Shown here: positions 1 to 8,393 of the stretch, in pieces | Layout of the letters: each line of letters begins with the position of its first letter | Numbering within the stretch: position 1 is the stretch's first letter | NCBI RefSeq assembly: GCF_026342435.1 | Contig: NZ_JAPEMT010000005.1 | Location: 62,001-126,000, forward strand | Length of the DNA: 64,000 nucleotides | Direction: 5' to 3' | Source: Streptomyces sp. NBC_00237 | GTDB taxonomy: Bacteria; Actinomycetota; Actinomycetes; Streptomycetales; Streptomycetaceae | The notes under the pieces: model-generated | The model's database searches: none | Seen by the model: the letters and a program-made list of their open reading frames with translations, nothing else | What the model was told of the DNA's origin: nothing | Program-made: the position numbers and the translations under genes

Positions 1-1
1 C

Positions 2-3000
2 TTCGAACTGGAGGGGCGACGCCTGGACCCCGATGTCCTCTCCCGTGCCTGGCGGCACCTGATCGAACGCCATGACATGCTGCGCGCCGTCGTGGGGGAG
101 GACGGGCAGCAGCGGGTCCTGGAGAAGGTGCCCGAATTCCGGGTGCGATGTACGGACTTGCGCTCCGCACCCGAGGACGAAGCGGAACGCACGCTCCAGG
201 AGATCCGCGACGAGATGTCGCACCACGTCTACACCGCAGCGGACTGGCCCCTGTTCGACATCAGGCTCACCCGGCTGCCCGGACACGACCGCCTGCACGT
301 CAGCCTCGACCTCCTGATGGTCGACCTGGCCAGCCTCACGCTCCTGTTCAGCGAGTGGAGCGCCCTGTGCCAGGACCCCGGTCTTCAGCTCCCGCCCGTC
401 GACGTGACCTTCCGCGACTACGCGCTGGCCCTCGAACGCGGCTCCCAGGCGCCCCGCCACCAGAAAGCCCTGGAGTACTGGACCTCGCGTGCCACCGCGC
501 TCGCCCCGCCCCCGGACCTGCCGCTGGCCAAGTCCCCGGTGAGCGTGCACAAACCGCGCTTCACCCACCGCGAGTTCCACCTCCCCGAAGAGGCGTGGAA
601 ACGCCTCCAGGACCGCTGCGAAGAGCACGGCCTGACCCCCACCGCGGTCCTCGCGACGGTCTTCTCCGAGGTGCTCGCGGCCTGGAGCGGCACCCGCCGC
701 TTCACCCTCAACCTCACCCTCTTCAACCGGCTCCCGCTGATCCTGGCGCAGAACGACAGAGGCAAGCGGATCGTCCACCCCCATCTGCGCCGCATGGTCG
801 GTGACTTCACCTCCATCTGCCTGCTGGAGATGGACGCCTCGACGGGCCGCACCCTGGACGCCCGCGTCGAGGCCACGCAGGCGCAGCTCCAGAAGGACCT
901 GCGGCACCGGCAGGTCAGCGCCCTCCAGACGCTGCGCGAGCGGCGCAGGCTCGGACTCCAGAGCGGGTTCGAGACGATGCCGGTGGTCTTCACCAGCGGT
1001 CTGGGCACCGCCGCCGACGTGTCGGGCTCCATGGACTACTTCGGCGACATCACCTACCGCGTCAGCCAGACCCCGCAGGTGTGGCTCGACCACCAGGTCA
1101 TCGACATCACCGGGTCGCTCGACCTGACCTGGGACTGCGTGGAGGAACTCTTCCCCGCCGGGCTGCTCGACGACATGTTCGCCGCCTACTGCGGCCTGGT
1201 CGCCCGGCTGGCGGACGACGAGACGATGTGGGGCGAGGAACTCGCCGTCACGCTGCCCGCGCACCAGCTCACCGGCCGCGAACGGCACAACGCCACCGAG
1301 GGCGAGCGCCCCACCGGCCTGCTCCACGAGCCCTTCCTCGACCGCGCCGCGGCCGACCCCGACCGGCCCGCCGTCCTGACCACGACCCGCGCCGTCACCT
1401 ACGGGGAACTGGCCGCCCGCGCCCACGCCGTGAGCACCGCCGTCGGTGCGCGCCTCGGCGCGGCCGTGCCCGAGGACCACCTCGTCGGCATCACCCTCGA
1501 CAAGGGCCCCGACCAAGTCGCCGCGGCCTACGGCGTGTTGATGTCCGGCGGCGCCTACCTCCCGGTCAACGCGGCCCTCCCGGCGCAGCGGCGGGCCCGC
1601 ATCCTCCAGGACGGCAGGGCCCTGGCCGCCGTCACGGACGCCGCACTCGACACCGCCCTCGCCTGGCCCGACGGCATCCCGCGCGTCCTCACCGACCGGC
1701 TGCCCGCCGTACCGGGCGGCGCCGTGCGGCACCCCTCGGGACCGGCCGCGCCCCAGGACCTGGCGTACGTCATCTACACCTCGGGGTCGACCGGCGCGCC
1801 CAAGGGCGTCATGATCGAGCACCACGCCGCCCTCAACACCGTCGTCGACATCAACGAGCGGTTCGGCATCGGGCCCGACGACCGGGTGTTCGGCCTCGCC
1901 GACCTCGGCTTCGACCTCTCCGTCTACGACCTCTTCGGTACGCTCGCCGCGGGCGCCGCACTCGTCCTGCCCGATCCGGACCTGCGCTCGGAACCCGCGC
2001 ACTGGGCCAAGACCATGGGACAGCACGGGGTGAGCGTCTGGAACTCCGTCCCCGCCCAGATGCAGATGCTGGTGGAACACCTGGAGGCGGGCGGCGAGAT
2101 CCCCGAGCGGCTGCGGCTGGTGCTGCTCAGCGGCGACTGGATACCGGTCGACCTGCCGGGCCGCATCCACGCCCTGTGGCCCGAGGCCGAGATCGTCAGC
2201 CTGGGCGGTGCCACCGAGGCGTCGATCTGGTCCATCCACCACCGCGTCGACGAGGTCCCGCAGGGCGCGAAGAGCGTCCCGTACGGAACGCCGCTGCGCA
2301 ACCAGACCTTCCACGTCCTGGACGCCGGACTCGCGCCGTGCCCGGTGTGGACCGCGGGCGAGCTCTACATCGGCGGCGTCGGTCTGGCCCGAGGCTACTG
2401 GGCGGACGAGGAGCGCACCGGGGCGAGCTTCGTGACGCACCCGCGCACCGGTGAACGCCTCTACCGCACCGGTGACTTCGGCCGCTACACGGACGACGGC
2501 ACGATCGAGTTCCTCGGCCGCCGCGACGGCCAGGTCAAGATCAACGGCCACCGGGTGGAGCTCGGCGAGATCGAGACGACCCTGACCCGGCACCCGGGCG
2601 TGGACGCCGCCGTGGTGGTGAAGTCCCAGGGCGCGGGCGGCGCCGCCCTCCTCTACGGGTACGTCGTACCGGCGAAGGACGACGACACCCTCTTCGTGAC
2701 CGAGCACGCCGACCCGGACGTCAGCCGGGGGCAGTGGCAGGCCCTGTGCTCGACTGCGGGACGGCCCGCCGAGGGACCCGCGCCCGAAGAGCTGCGCCTC
2801 GCCTGGGACGCGCTCAACGACGTGTACCTCACGGCGACCGCCGCGGCCTTCCGCGCCCTCGGCCTGCCGTACGCCGAGGGCGACGCGTTCGACCCGGCGG
2901 CCTTGCGCGGCACCGGAGTAGCACCCCGCTACGAGCGCTGGCTCGCCCGCGCGGTCGAGGCCCTGACGGCCCACGGCCACCTGCGCGCCACGGCGGGCGG

Positions 3001-4270
3001 CCTGGAGGTGGCCCGGGAACTGCCCGCCGGGCTGCCCGCCGAACTGGGCGCGCGCGTACGCACCGTGCTGGGGGACGTCCTGGAGATCCCCGAGGACGTC
3101 AGCGACTGGATGCTCTCCCTCGCGGGCGACCTGGCCGGTGTCCTCACCCAGAGCATCCACTCCGCCGAGCTGTACGCCTCCGACCGCACGCCCGGCGTGT
3201 ACGCACGGCTGTTCGGTCCGACGTACGCGGCGGCGACCGACGCGGTGCGCGAGATGGTCCGCCAGTGGCCCGCGGACCGGCCCCTGAAGGTCATGGAGGT
3301 CGGCGGCGGCTACGGCTCGCTCACCCAGCACCTGCTGCCCCTCCTCCCGGCCGACCGCACCGAGTACGTCTTCACGGACATCTCGCGCTACTTCATGGAC
3401 AAGGCGCAGACCGCCTTCGCCGACCACCCGTTCGTGCGCTACGACCTCTTCGACCTCGACCAGCCGCCCGCCACCCAGGGCTTCGAGAACCAGGCGGCGG
3501 ACCTGGTCGTCGCGGCCAGCGTGCTGCACGACATGCGGCAGATCCGGCGCACCCTGCACAGCCTGCGGTCCGTGCTCGCGCCCGGAGGCGTCCTCCTGAT
3601 GGTCGAACAGACCACCTTCCACCCGTGGTTCGACCTCGTCATGGGCCTCCAGCAGGGCTTCGACAGCTTCGAGGACACCGACCTGCGCACCGGACACTGC
3701 CTCCTGGACCGCGACCAGTGGCGGCGCGAGCTGACCGCCGCCGGATTCACGGACGCCGCCGTCCTCACCACCACCGGCGGCCCCTCCTCCGTCGGCTTCG
3801 ACGTGATCGTCGCCCAGGGGCCGCAGGCCCGCCGCCGGTTCGCCCCGGACGAACTGCGCACCTTCGCCGCCGCACACCTCGCCCGGCACATGGTGCCCGC
3901 CCAGCTCCTGGCCCTGGACGAACTCCCGCTCAGCGGTACGGGCAAGGTGGACCGCGCGGCCCTCGCCAAGGCCGGGGCGCGCGGCGCGACCCGAGGCAGG
4001 CCCGCCAGGCCGCCGCGCACCGACCGCCAGCTCAAGCTGGTCGGGATCTGGCAGGAGGTGCTCGGCCTCAGCAGCGTCGACCTGGCCGACGACTTCCTCG
4101 AAATGGGCGGCGACTCGCTGCTCGCCGCCCGGCTCGCCGCCAGCCTGCAATCGGCGTTCGACGTCGCCGTGCCGGTCGGCACGCTCCTGCAGTACACCAC
4201 CGTGGAAGCACTCGACGGCCACCTCGAAACCCTTCTCGGCCGGTCCGAGCTCATGCCCGAGGAGAAGTAG
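2..4270 (+). CDS. Nonribosomal peptide synthetase module Cy-A(MT)-PCP, 5' end outside window
   Basis: The frame is open from the first base, so the true start lies upstream. Numbering from the window edge, residues 1-420 are a condensation domain of the heterocyclization type: DxxxxDxxS is present as DLLMVDLAS near residue 103. The adenylation domain follows, with core A3 YTSGSTG near 592. Its eight pocket residues read D-L-Y-N-L-S-L-I, the code known for cysteine in pyochelin/yersiniabactin-type modules. A methyltransferase-like domain (VGGGYGS near 1100) is inserted between cores A8 and A10, as in PchE/PchF. The module ends with a carrier domain (GGDSL near 1370) and no thioesterase. Expected product: a Cys-derived thiazoline that is methylated or, if the insert acts like the PchE one, epimerized. 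A carrier protein, thioesterase and exporter follow directly. Confidence 0.93.
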   Translation, partial: FELEGRRLDPDVLSRAWRHLIERHDMLRAVVGEDGQQRVLEKVPEFRVRCTDLRSAPEDEAERTLQEIRDEMSHHVYTAADWPLFDIRLTRLPGHDRLHVSLDLLMVDLASLTLLFSEWSALCQDPGLQLPPVDVTFRDYALALERGSQAPRHQKALEYWTSRATALAPPPDLPLAKSPVSVHKPRFTHREFHLPEEAWKRLQDRCEEHGLTPTAVLATVFSEVLAAWSGTRRFTLNLTLFNRLPLILAQNDRGKRIVHPHLRRMVGDFTSICLLEMDASTGRTLDARVEATQAQLQKDLRHRQVSALQTLRERRRLGLQSGFETMPVVFTSGLGTAADVSGSMDYFGDITYRVSQTPQVWLDHQVIDITGSLDLTWDCVEELFPAGLLDDMFAAYCGLVARLADDETMWGEELAVTLPAHQLTGRERHNATEGERPTGLLHEPFLDRAAADPDRPAVLTTTRAVTYGELAARAHAVSTAVGARLGAAVPEDHLVGITLDKGPDQVAAAYGVLMSGGAYLPVNAALPAQRRARILQDGRALAAVTDAALDTALAWPDGIPRVLTDRLPAVPGGAVRHPSGPAAPQDLAYVIYTSGSTGAPKGVMIEHHAALNTVVDINERFGIGPDDRVFGLADLGFDLSVYDLFGTLAAGAALVLPDPDLRSEPAHWAKTMGQHGVSVWNSVPAQMQMLVEHLEAGGEIPERLRLVLLSGDWIPVDLPGRIHALWPEAEIVSLGGATEASIWSIHHRVDEVPQGAKSVPYGTPLRNQTFHVLDAGLAPCPVWTAGELYIGGVGLARGYWADEERTGASFVTHPRTGERLYRTGDFGRYTDDGTIEFLGRRDGQVKINGHRVELGEIETTLTRHPGVDAAVVVKSQGAGGAALLYGYVVPAKDDDTLFVTEHADPDVSRGQWQALCSTAGRPAEGPAPEELRLAWDALNDVYLTATAAAFRALGLPYAEGDAFDPAALRGTGVAPRYERWLARAVEALTAHGHLRATAGGLEVARELPAGLPAELGARVRTVLGDVLEIPEDVSDWMLSLAGDLAGVLTQSIHSAELYASDRTPGVYARLFGPTYAAATDAVREMVRQWPADRPLKVMEVGGGYGSLTQHLLPLLPADRTEYVFTDISRYFMDKAQTAFADHPFVRYDLFDLDQPPATQGFENQAADLVVAASVLHDMRQIRRTLHSLRSVLAPGGVLLMVEQTTFHPWFDLVMGLQQGFDSFEDTDLRTGHCLLDRDQWRRELTAAGFTDAAVLTTTGGPSSVGFDVIVAQGPQARRRFAPDELRTFAAAHLARHMVPAQLLALDELPLSGTGKVDRAALAKAGARGATRGRPARPPRTDRQLKLVGIWQEVLGLSSVDLADDFLEMGGDSLLAARLAASLQSAFDVAVPVGTLLQYTTVEALDGHLETLLGRSELMPEEK

Positions 4271-4273
4271 GCA

Positions 4274-4660
4274 ATGAACCAGACCACCCAGACCACCCAG
4301 ACCACCCAGACCACCCAGACCACCCAGACCACCTCGACCTCCCAGGCCACCACGGCCTCCCCGTCGGCCCGCTCCGACCGGTCGGCCCCCGCCCCCCGGC
4401 TGTCCCACGCCGGAACAGTGGCGTGGATCGTCGGCTTCCTCGCCGAGATCCTCGACGTCGCCCCGCACGAGATCGACCCCACGACCCCCCTGGACGAGCT
4501 GGGCGTCGACTCCGCGACCACCCTGGTGCTCTGCGCCCGGATCGGCGACGAACTCGGCGTCCAGGTGCGCCCCCGGGACGTCTTCGGTCACTTCACCGCC
4601 GACGCCCTGGCCCGCCACCTGACCGCGCCGCTCTCCGGGGGGAGCGTGCGGACCCCGTGA
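4274..4660 (+). CDS. Free-standing acyl/peptidyl carrier protein with QTT-repeat N-terminus
   Basis: This 128-residue protein has a C-terminal carrier domain with the phosphopantetheine site GVDS (near residue 76) in the usual DELGVDS context. It starts 3 bases after the synthetase stop, with a GAGGAGAAG ribosome site inside the end of that gene. The first 40 residues are unstructured, and six QTT triplets come from a 9-bp DNA repeat. The domain probably tethers a starter, an extender or a partly built peptide for the same pathway; nothing in the sequence says which. The next gene overlaps its stop by GTGA. Confidence 0.85.
   Translation: MNQTTQTTQTTQTTQTTQTTSTSQATTASPSARSDRSAPAPRLSHAGTVAWIVGFLAEILDVAPHEIDPTTPLDELGVDSATTLVLCARIGDELGVQVRPRDVFGHFTADALARHLTAPLSGGSVRTP
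4280..4333 (+). repeat. Six tandem copies of CAGACCACC
   Basis: A perfect 9-bp unit repeated six times in frame inside the carrier-protein gene, encoding (QTT)6. Because the unit is a multiple of three, copy-number change would alter linker length without shifting frame. Confidence 0.97.
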
Positions 4661-5421
4661 CCACCACCTCACCCCGCTGGCTGATCAGCGGTCCGCCCCG
4701 GCCCGCCGCCCCCCGGCTCTACTGCTTCGCGCACGGGGGCGGCTCCGCCGCGGAGTACCTGCGCTGGGCCCGCGGCCTGCCGGGCGTCGTACCGTACGCC
4801 GTCCAACTGCCGGGCCGCGGCTCGCGGGCCGACGAACCCGTCCTCACCTCGATGGACGCCCTGGTGACGGCGTTCCTCGCCGAGGTGCCGCTCGACGCCG
4901 CGCCGTACGCCTTCTTCGGGCACAGCCTCGGCTCGCTCGTCTCGTACGAGATCACCCGGGCACTGCGCGCGGCCGGACGGCCGCTGCCCGCCCGCCTCGT
5001 CGTGTCCGGGATGCCCGCACCCCATCTGCCGCGCACCAGCGGGCCGTTGCACGAACTGCCCGACCGGGAACTGCTCGAAACGGTCTCCCGGCTGCACGGC
5101 GGCATCCCCGAAGAGGTCCTCGCCTCGCCCGAGTTGTGCGACCTCGCCGTCCGCGCCCTGCGCGCCGACTACCAGGTCCTGGAGACGTACACCTGGCGGC
5201 CGCAGGAGCCCCTGGACCTGCCCGTGACGGTCCTCGGCGGCACCGACGACCGGGTCACCGCCGAACAGCTGGAGGCATGGCGGGAGCTCACCACGGGCGA
5301 GGTGACCGTACGCCGCTTCCCCGGTGGGCACTTCTACCTGCGGGAGCGGCCCGCCCCGGTGCTGCGGGCCCTCGCGGGCGCGGTCGCGGGGCTGCGTACG
5401 GAGGAGAGGAGTACATGCTGA
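4657..5421 (+). CDS. Type II (editing) thioesterase
   Basis: A 254-residue alpha/beta hydrolase of the TEII/GrsT family. The nucleophile elbow GHSLG lies near residue 88, the acid is in GGTDDRV near 196 and the histidine is in GGHFYL near 223. The start is the GTG of a GTGA overlap with the carrier-protein stop; the same frame is open far upstream, but only as a shadow of the synthetase. Such enzymes remove misprimed or stalled acyl groups from carrier domains. Its tight coupling to the cluster supports that role. Since the synthetase has no terminal TE in this window, it could also take part in release. Confidence 0.92.
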   Translation: MTTTSPRWLISGPPRPAAPRLYCFAHGGGSAAEYLRWARGLPGVVPYAVQLPGRGSRADEPVLTSMDALVTAFLAEVPLDAAPYAFFGHSLGSLVSYEITRALRAAGRPLPARLVVSGMPAPHLPRTSGPLHELPDRELLETVSRLHGGIPEEVLASPELCDLAVRALRADYQVLETYTWRPQEPLDLPVTVLGGTDDRVTAEQLEAWRELTTGEVTVRRFPGGHFYLRERPAPVLRALAGAVAGLRTEERSTC

Positions 5422-6032
5422 CCTTCGCCGCCGCGTCCGCGGTACTCGTGATGATCCCGGGCCCGGACCAGGCCCTGATCACCCGGAACGCGCTCGCGGC
5501 CGGACGCACGGCCGGGCTGCTCACGATGCTCGGCGGGCTGCTCGGGCTGAGCGTCCACGTCGCGGCGGCGACCCTCGGCATCTCCGCGGTGCTGCTCGCC
5601 TCGGCGACGGCCTTCACCGTGCTGAAGATCGTGGGTGCGGTCTACCTGGTGTGGATGGGGATCGCCACCCTGCGCAGCGCCCGGCAGACCCTGCGCGAGG
5701 ATCCCGACACCGCGACGCGGGACCCGGCGGAGCGGGGCGGCAGGCACCTGCGCAACGGCTTCCTGTCCAACGCCCTCAACCCCAAGGTCGCGCTGTTCTT
5801 CGTGACGTTCCTGCCGCAGTTCCTGCCGTCGCGGGGGAGCGTGCTGCCCAAGGCGCTGCTCCTGTCGCTGGTGTTCGCCGTGATCTACGTGCTGTGGTTC
5901 AGCCTGTACGTGCTCACGGTCGACCACCTCGGCAAGTGGCTGCGCAGGCCGCGCGTGCGCGCCCGCATCGAACAGGTGACGGGAGTCCTGCTCATCGGCT
6001 TCGCCGTACGACTGGCCTTCCAGTCGCCCTGA
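5415..6032 (+). CDS. LysE/RhtB-family exporter
   Basis: A 205-residue hydrophobic protein with about six membrane segments and the LysE-family start PGPDQALI near residue 13, plus NPKVALFF near 120. It starts inside the thioesterase gene (7-bp overlap) with a GAGGAGAG ribosome site. The family exports amino acids and related small molecules. Being last in the cluster, it is a reasonable candidate for exporting the peptide product or protecting against a cysteine-derived intermediate; the substrate is inferred only. A strong hairpin follows. Confidence 0.88.
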   Translation: MLTFAAASAVLVMIPGPDQALITRNALAAGRTAGLLTMLGGLLGLSVHVAAATLGISAVLLASATAFTVLKIVGAVYLVWMGIATLRSARQTLREDPDTATRDPAERGGRHLRNGFLSNALNPKVALFFVTFLPQFLPSRGSVLPKALLLSLVFAVIYVLWFSLYVLTVDHLGKWLRRPRVRARIEQVTGVLLIGFAVRLAFQSP

Positions 6033-6049
6033 GCGCGTAGCTCCCGCGG

Positions 6050-6080
6050 TGCGTGACCCGGGCCCCGTCCGGGTCACGCA
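6050..6080 (+). terminator. Hairpin terminator after the NRPS operon
   Basis: Perfect 12-bp inverted repeat TGCGTGACCCGG / CCGGGTCACGCA with a 7-base loop, 17 bases after the exporter stop. There is no T-run, as is usual in Streptomyces. Confidence 0.8.
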
Positions 6081-6120
6081 CTGTGGATGTGCCGGGCCCG
6101 GGGCCCGATAACCTGGGAAA

Positions 6121-7002
6121 ATGCTGACCGAAGTCATCGCGACCCGCTACGTCACGCCCCTGCGTGAGGGCGGCTCGCTCCCCGGAATCGTCGAGGCCGA
6201 CGATCTCGGTACGTACGTCATGAAATTCACCGGTGCCGGACAGGGCCGCAAGACGCTGGTCGCCGAAGTGATCTGCGGCGAGCTCGGGCGCAGGCTCGGG
6301 CTGCGGGTGCCGAGGCTGGTCGCCATGGACCTCGACCCGGTCATCGGGCTCGGCGAGCCCGACCAGGAGGTGCAGGAGCTGCTCAAGGCGAGCGGCGGCC
6401 TGAACCTCGGGATGGACTTCCTGCCGGGCTCGATCGGCTTCGACCCGCTGGCGTACGAGGTCGACTCCGCCGAAGCGGGCGAGGTCGTCTGGTTCGACGC
6501 GCTCATCAACAACGTCGACCGCTCCTGGCGCAACCCCAACATGATGGTCTGGCACGGCGACCTGTGGCTCATCGACCACGGCGCGACCATGATCTGGCAC
6601 CACAACTGGCCCACCGCGCAGAGCGCTTCGGCCAAGCCGTACAACGCCTCCGACCACGCGCTGGCCCCGTTCCTTCCCGACATCGCGTCCGCCGCCGCCA
6701 AACTCGCCCCGCTGGTGACCGAGGAACTGCTCACCGAGGTCGCCGCCCAGGTGCCCGACGTGTGGCTGGCCGACGAGCCCGGCTTCGACACCACCGACGC
6801 GCTGCGCCGGGCGTACGTGGACGCGCTGCTGCCGAGGGCGGCGACCGTGCACGAGCGGATCACGCTGGAGGCACCGACCGGGGACCGGCCCTCGCAGGCC
6901 CCCGGCTGGCTCACCGAGCACGTGAAGCCGTGGCCGCACCCCACGAAGAAGGACCGGCAGCAGGCGCAGCAGTCGCAGCAGGACGGCGGAGACAAGAAGT
7001 GA
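6121..7002 (+). CDS. HipA-like kinase family protein
   Basis: A 293-residue protein resembling the HipA C-terminal kinase fold. It shows N-N-x-D-R followed by NPN (residues 129-138) as a catalytic-loop-like motif, and LIDHG (near 155) in the place of the metal-binding DFG. It lacks the HipA N-terminal subdomain, and no HipB-type antitoxin is adjacent. The C-terminus is Gln/Lys-rich. It overlaps the next gene by GTGA, a pairing with DUF3037 proteins often seen in actinobacteria. Substrate unknown; a toxin role is not supported by the sequence. Confidence 0.8.
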   Translation: MLTEVIATRYVTPLREGGSLPGIVEADDLGTYVMKFTGAGQGRKTLVAEVICGELGRRLGLRVPRLVAMDLDPVIGLGEPDQEVQELLKASGGLNLGMDFLPGSIGFDPLAYEVDSAEAGEVVWFDALINNVDRSWRNPNMMVWHGDLWLIDHGATMIWHHNWPTAQSASAKPYNASDHALAPFLPDIASAAAKLAPLVTEELLTEVAAQVPDVWLADEPGFDTTDALRRAYVDALLPRAATVHERITLEAPTGDRPSQAPGWLTEHVKPWPHPTKKDRQQAQQSQQDGGDKK

Positions 7003-7445
7003 GCGAGCACCAGAGCTCCGGGGCCCCCACTGGCCCCGAGGCCCCCGTCGGTTCCGAGGCCCCCGTCCAGCGGCACGTCTTCGAGTACGCGCTGCTGCGC
7101 GTCGTGCCCCGTGTCGAGCGCGGCGAGATGTTCAACGCGGGCGTGATGGTCTACTGCCGGGCGAAGTCGTACGCGGCAGCCCTCACGCACCTCGACGAGG
7201 AGAAGCTCCGGGTGCTCGACCCCGGGGCGGACGTCGTCGGCGTACGGGCCGCGCTGGGGGCCGTCGAGGGCCTGTGCGGCGGTGGCGGGAGCGCCGGGCA
7301 GGCGGCCGGGGACGACCCCGGGCGGAGGTTCCGCTGGCTCAGCGCGCCGCGCTCCGCCGTCGTACAGCCGGGGCCCGTGCACACCGGACTGACGGCCGAT
7401 CCGCAGGCGGAACTGGAACGGCTGCTCGACCTGTTGGTCAGGTGA
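6999..7445 (+). CDS. DUF3037 domain protein
   Basis: A 148-residue protein starting at GTG in a GTGA overlap with the HipA-like gene. After a 25-residue Pro/Glu/Ala-rich leader, the DUF3037 signature appears as EYALLRVVPRVERGE followed by FNAGVMVYC (residues 28-52). The function of the family is not known to me. Strict coupling to the kinase-like gene implies a shared complex or substrate. Confidence 0.8.
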   Translation: MSEHQSSGAPTGPEAPVGSEAPVQRHVFEYALLRVVPRVERGEMFNAGVMVYCRAKSYAAALTHLDEEKLRVLDPGADVVGVRAALGAVEGLCGGGGSAGQAAGDDPGRRFRWLSAPRSAVVQPGPVHTGLTADPQAELERLLDLLVR

Positions 7446-7490
7446 CACCCGTGTGCGGGGTGTGACCTTCGTCCAGGACCGGGGCGGCCG

Positions 7491-7519
7491 TTGACACCGG
7501 GTGCCGTGGCTTCTAGCGT
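7491..7519 (+). promoter_or_regulatory. Housekeeping sigma promoter for the two SDR genes
   Basis: TTGACA (7491-7496), 17-base spacer, TAGCGT (7514-7519): a near-consensus Streptomyces HrdB-type promoter. Transcription would start near 7526, just ahead of a palindrome at 7537. Confidence 0.75.
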
Positions 7520-7536
7520 CACGACTGCTGAGGCTA

Positions 7537-7552
7537 CTAAGCGGTTGCTCAG
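7537..7552. promoter_or_regulatory. Candidate operator CTAAGCGGTTGCTCAG
   Basis: Imperfect 16-bp palindrome, arms CTnAGC and GCTnAG, about 11 bases after the predicted transcription start. Position and shape suit a TetR-family repressor of the kind that controls acyl-CoA or oxidoreductase genes; the regulator is not adjacent. An 11-C tract (7564-7574) lies between it and the ribosome site. Confidence 0.5.
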
Positions 7553-7606
7553 CTGTTGAGCGGCCCCCCCCCCCGGGGCCGGTTCCCAAGGGCGAGGAGA
7601 ACAGGG

Positions 7607-8368
7607 ATGTCCACCACCGAGCAGCGCGTGGCGATCGTGACCGGGGCGGCGCGCGGCATTGGAGCCGCGACCGCCGTACGGCTCGCGGCCGAGGGCCGTG
7701 CCGTCGCCGTCCTCGACCTCGACGAGGCGGCCTGCGCGGAGACCGTCGAGCAGATCACCAAGGCGGGCGGCAAGGCCCTCGCGGTCGGCTGCGACGTGTC
7801 CGACGAGGCGCAGGTGGAGGCCGCCGTGGCCCGTGTCGCCGCCGAACTGGGCGCGCCGACGATCCTCGTCAACAACGCGGGCGTACTCCGCGACAACCTG
7901 CTCTTCAAGATGAGCGCCCTGGACTGGGACACCGTCATGGGCGTCCACCTCAAGGGTGCGTTCCTGATGGCGCGTGCCGTCCAGAAGCACATGGTGGACG
8001 CGAAATTCGGCCGCATCGTCAACCTGTCGTCGTCCTCCGCGCTCGGCAACCGGGGCCAGGCCAACTACGCCACCGCCAAGGCAGGGCTCCAGGGCTTCAC
8101 CAAGACCCTGGCCAAGGAGCTCGGCAAGTTCGGCGTCACCGCCAACGCGGTCGCCCCCGGCTTCATCGTCACCGAGATGACCGCGCAGACCGCCGAGAGG
8201 GTCGGCATGGGCTTCGAGGACTTCCAGGCCGCAGCCGCCACCCAGATCCCGGTGCAGCGCGTCGGGAAGCCCGAGGACATCGCCAACGCCATCGCGTTCT
8301 TCACCGGCGACGAGGCGGGCTTCGTCTCCGGACAGGTCATGTACGTCGCCGGTGGACCCCTCAACTGA
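7607..8368 (+). CDS. SDR-family 3-oxoacyl-ACP reductase-like enzyme (FabG type)
   Basis: A 253-residue classical short-chain dehydrogenase. It has the nucleotide motif TGAARGIG (residues 13-20), NNAG near 92, the catalytic Ser in LSSSSAL, and YATAK near 158. It ends in the usual GQVMYVAGG region. It would reduce a keto or oxidize a hydroxy group with NAD(P)(H) in the cytoplasm; the FabG subgroup is likely but the substrate is unknown. The start ATG has a GCGAGGAGA ribosome site. Promoter and operator candidates lie upstream, and a second SDR follows after 25 bases, so the two are probably co-transcribed. Confidence 0.9.
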   Translation: MSTTEQRVAIVTGAARGIGAATAVRLAAEGRAVAVLDLDEAACAETVEQITKAGGKALAVGCDVSDEAQVEAAVARVAAELGAPTILVNNAGVLRDNLLFKMSALDWDTVMGVHLKGAFLMARAVQKHMVDAKFGRIVNLSSSSALGNRGQANYATAKAGLQGFTKTLAKELGKFGVTANAVAPGFIVTEMTAQTAERVGMGFEDFQAAAATQIPVQRVGKPEDIANAIAFFTGDEAGFVSGQVMYVAGGPLN

Positions 8369-8393
8369 CCCGCCGCGCCAAGGGACTGAGCTC

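Noticed and set aside
2734..4656. Upstream extension of the thioesterase reading frame
   Set aside because: Translates to Arg/Pro-rich sequence inside the synthetase gene; the true start is GTG 4657.
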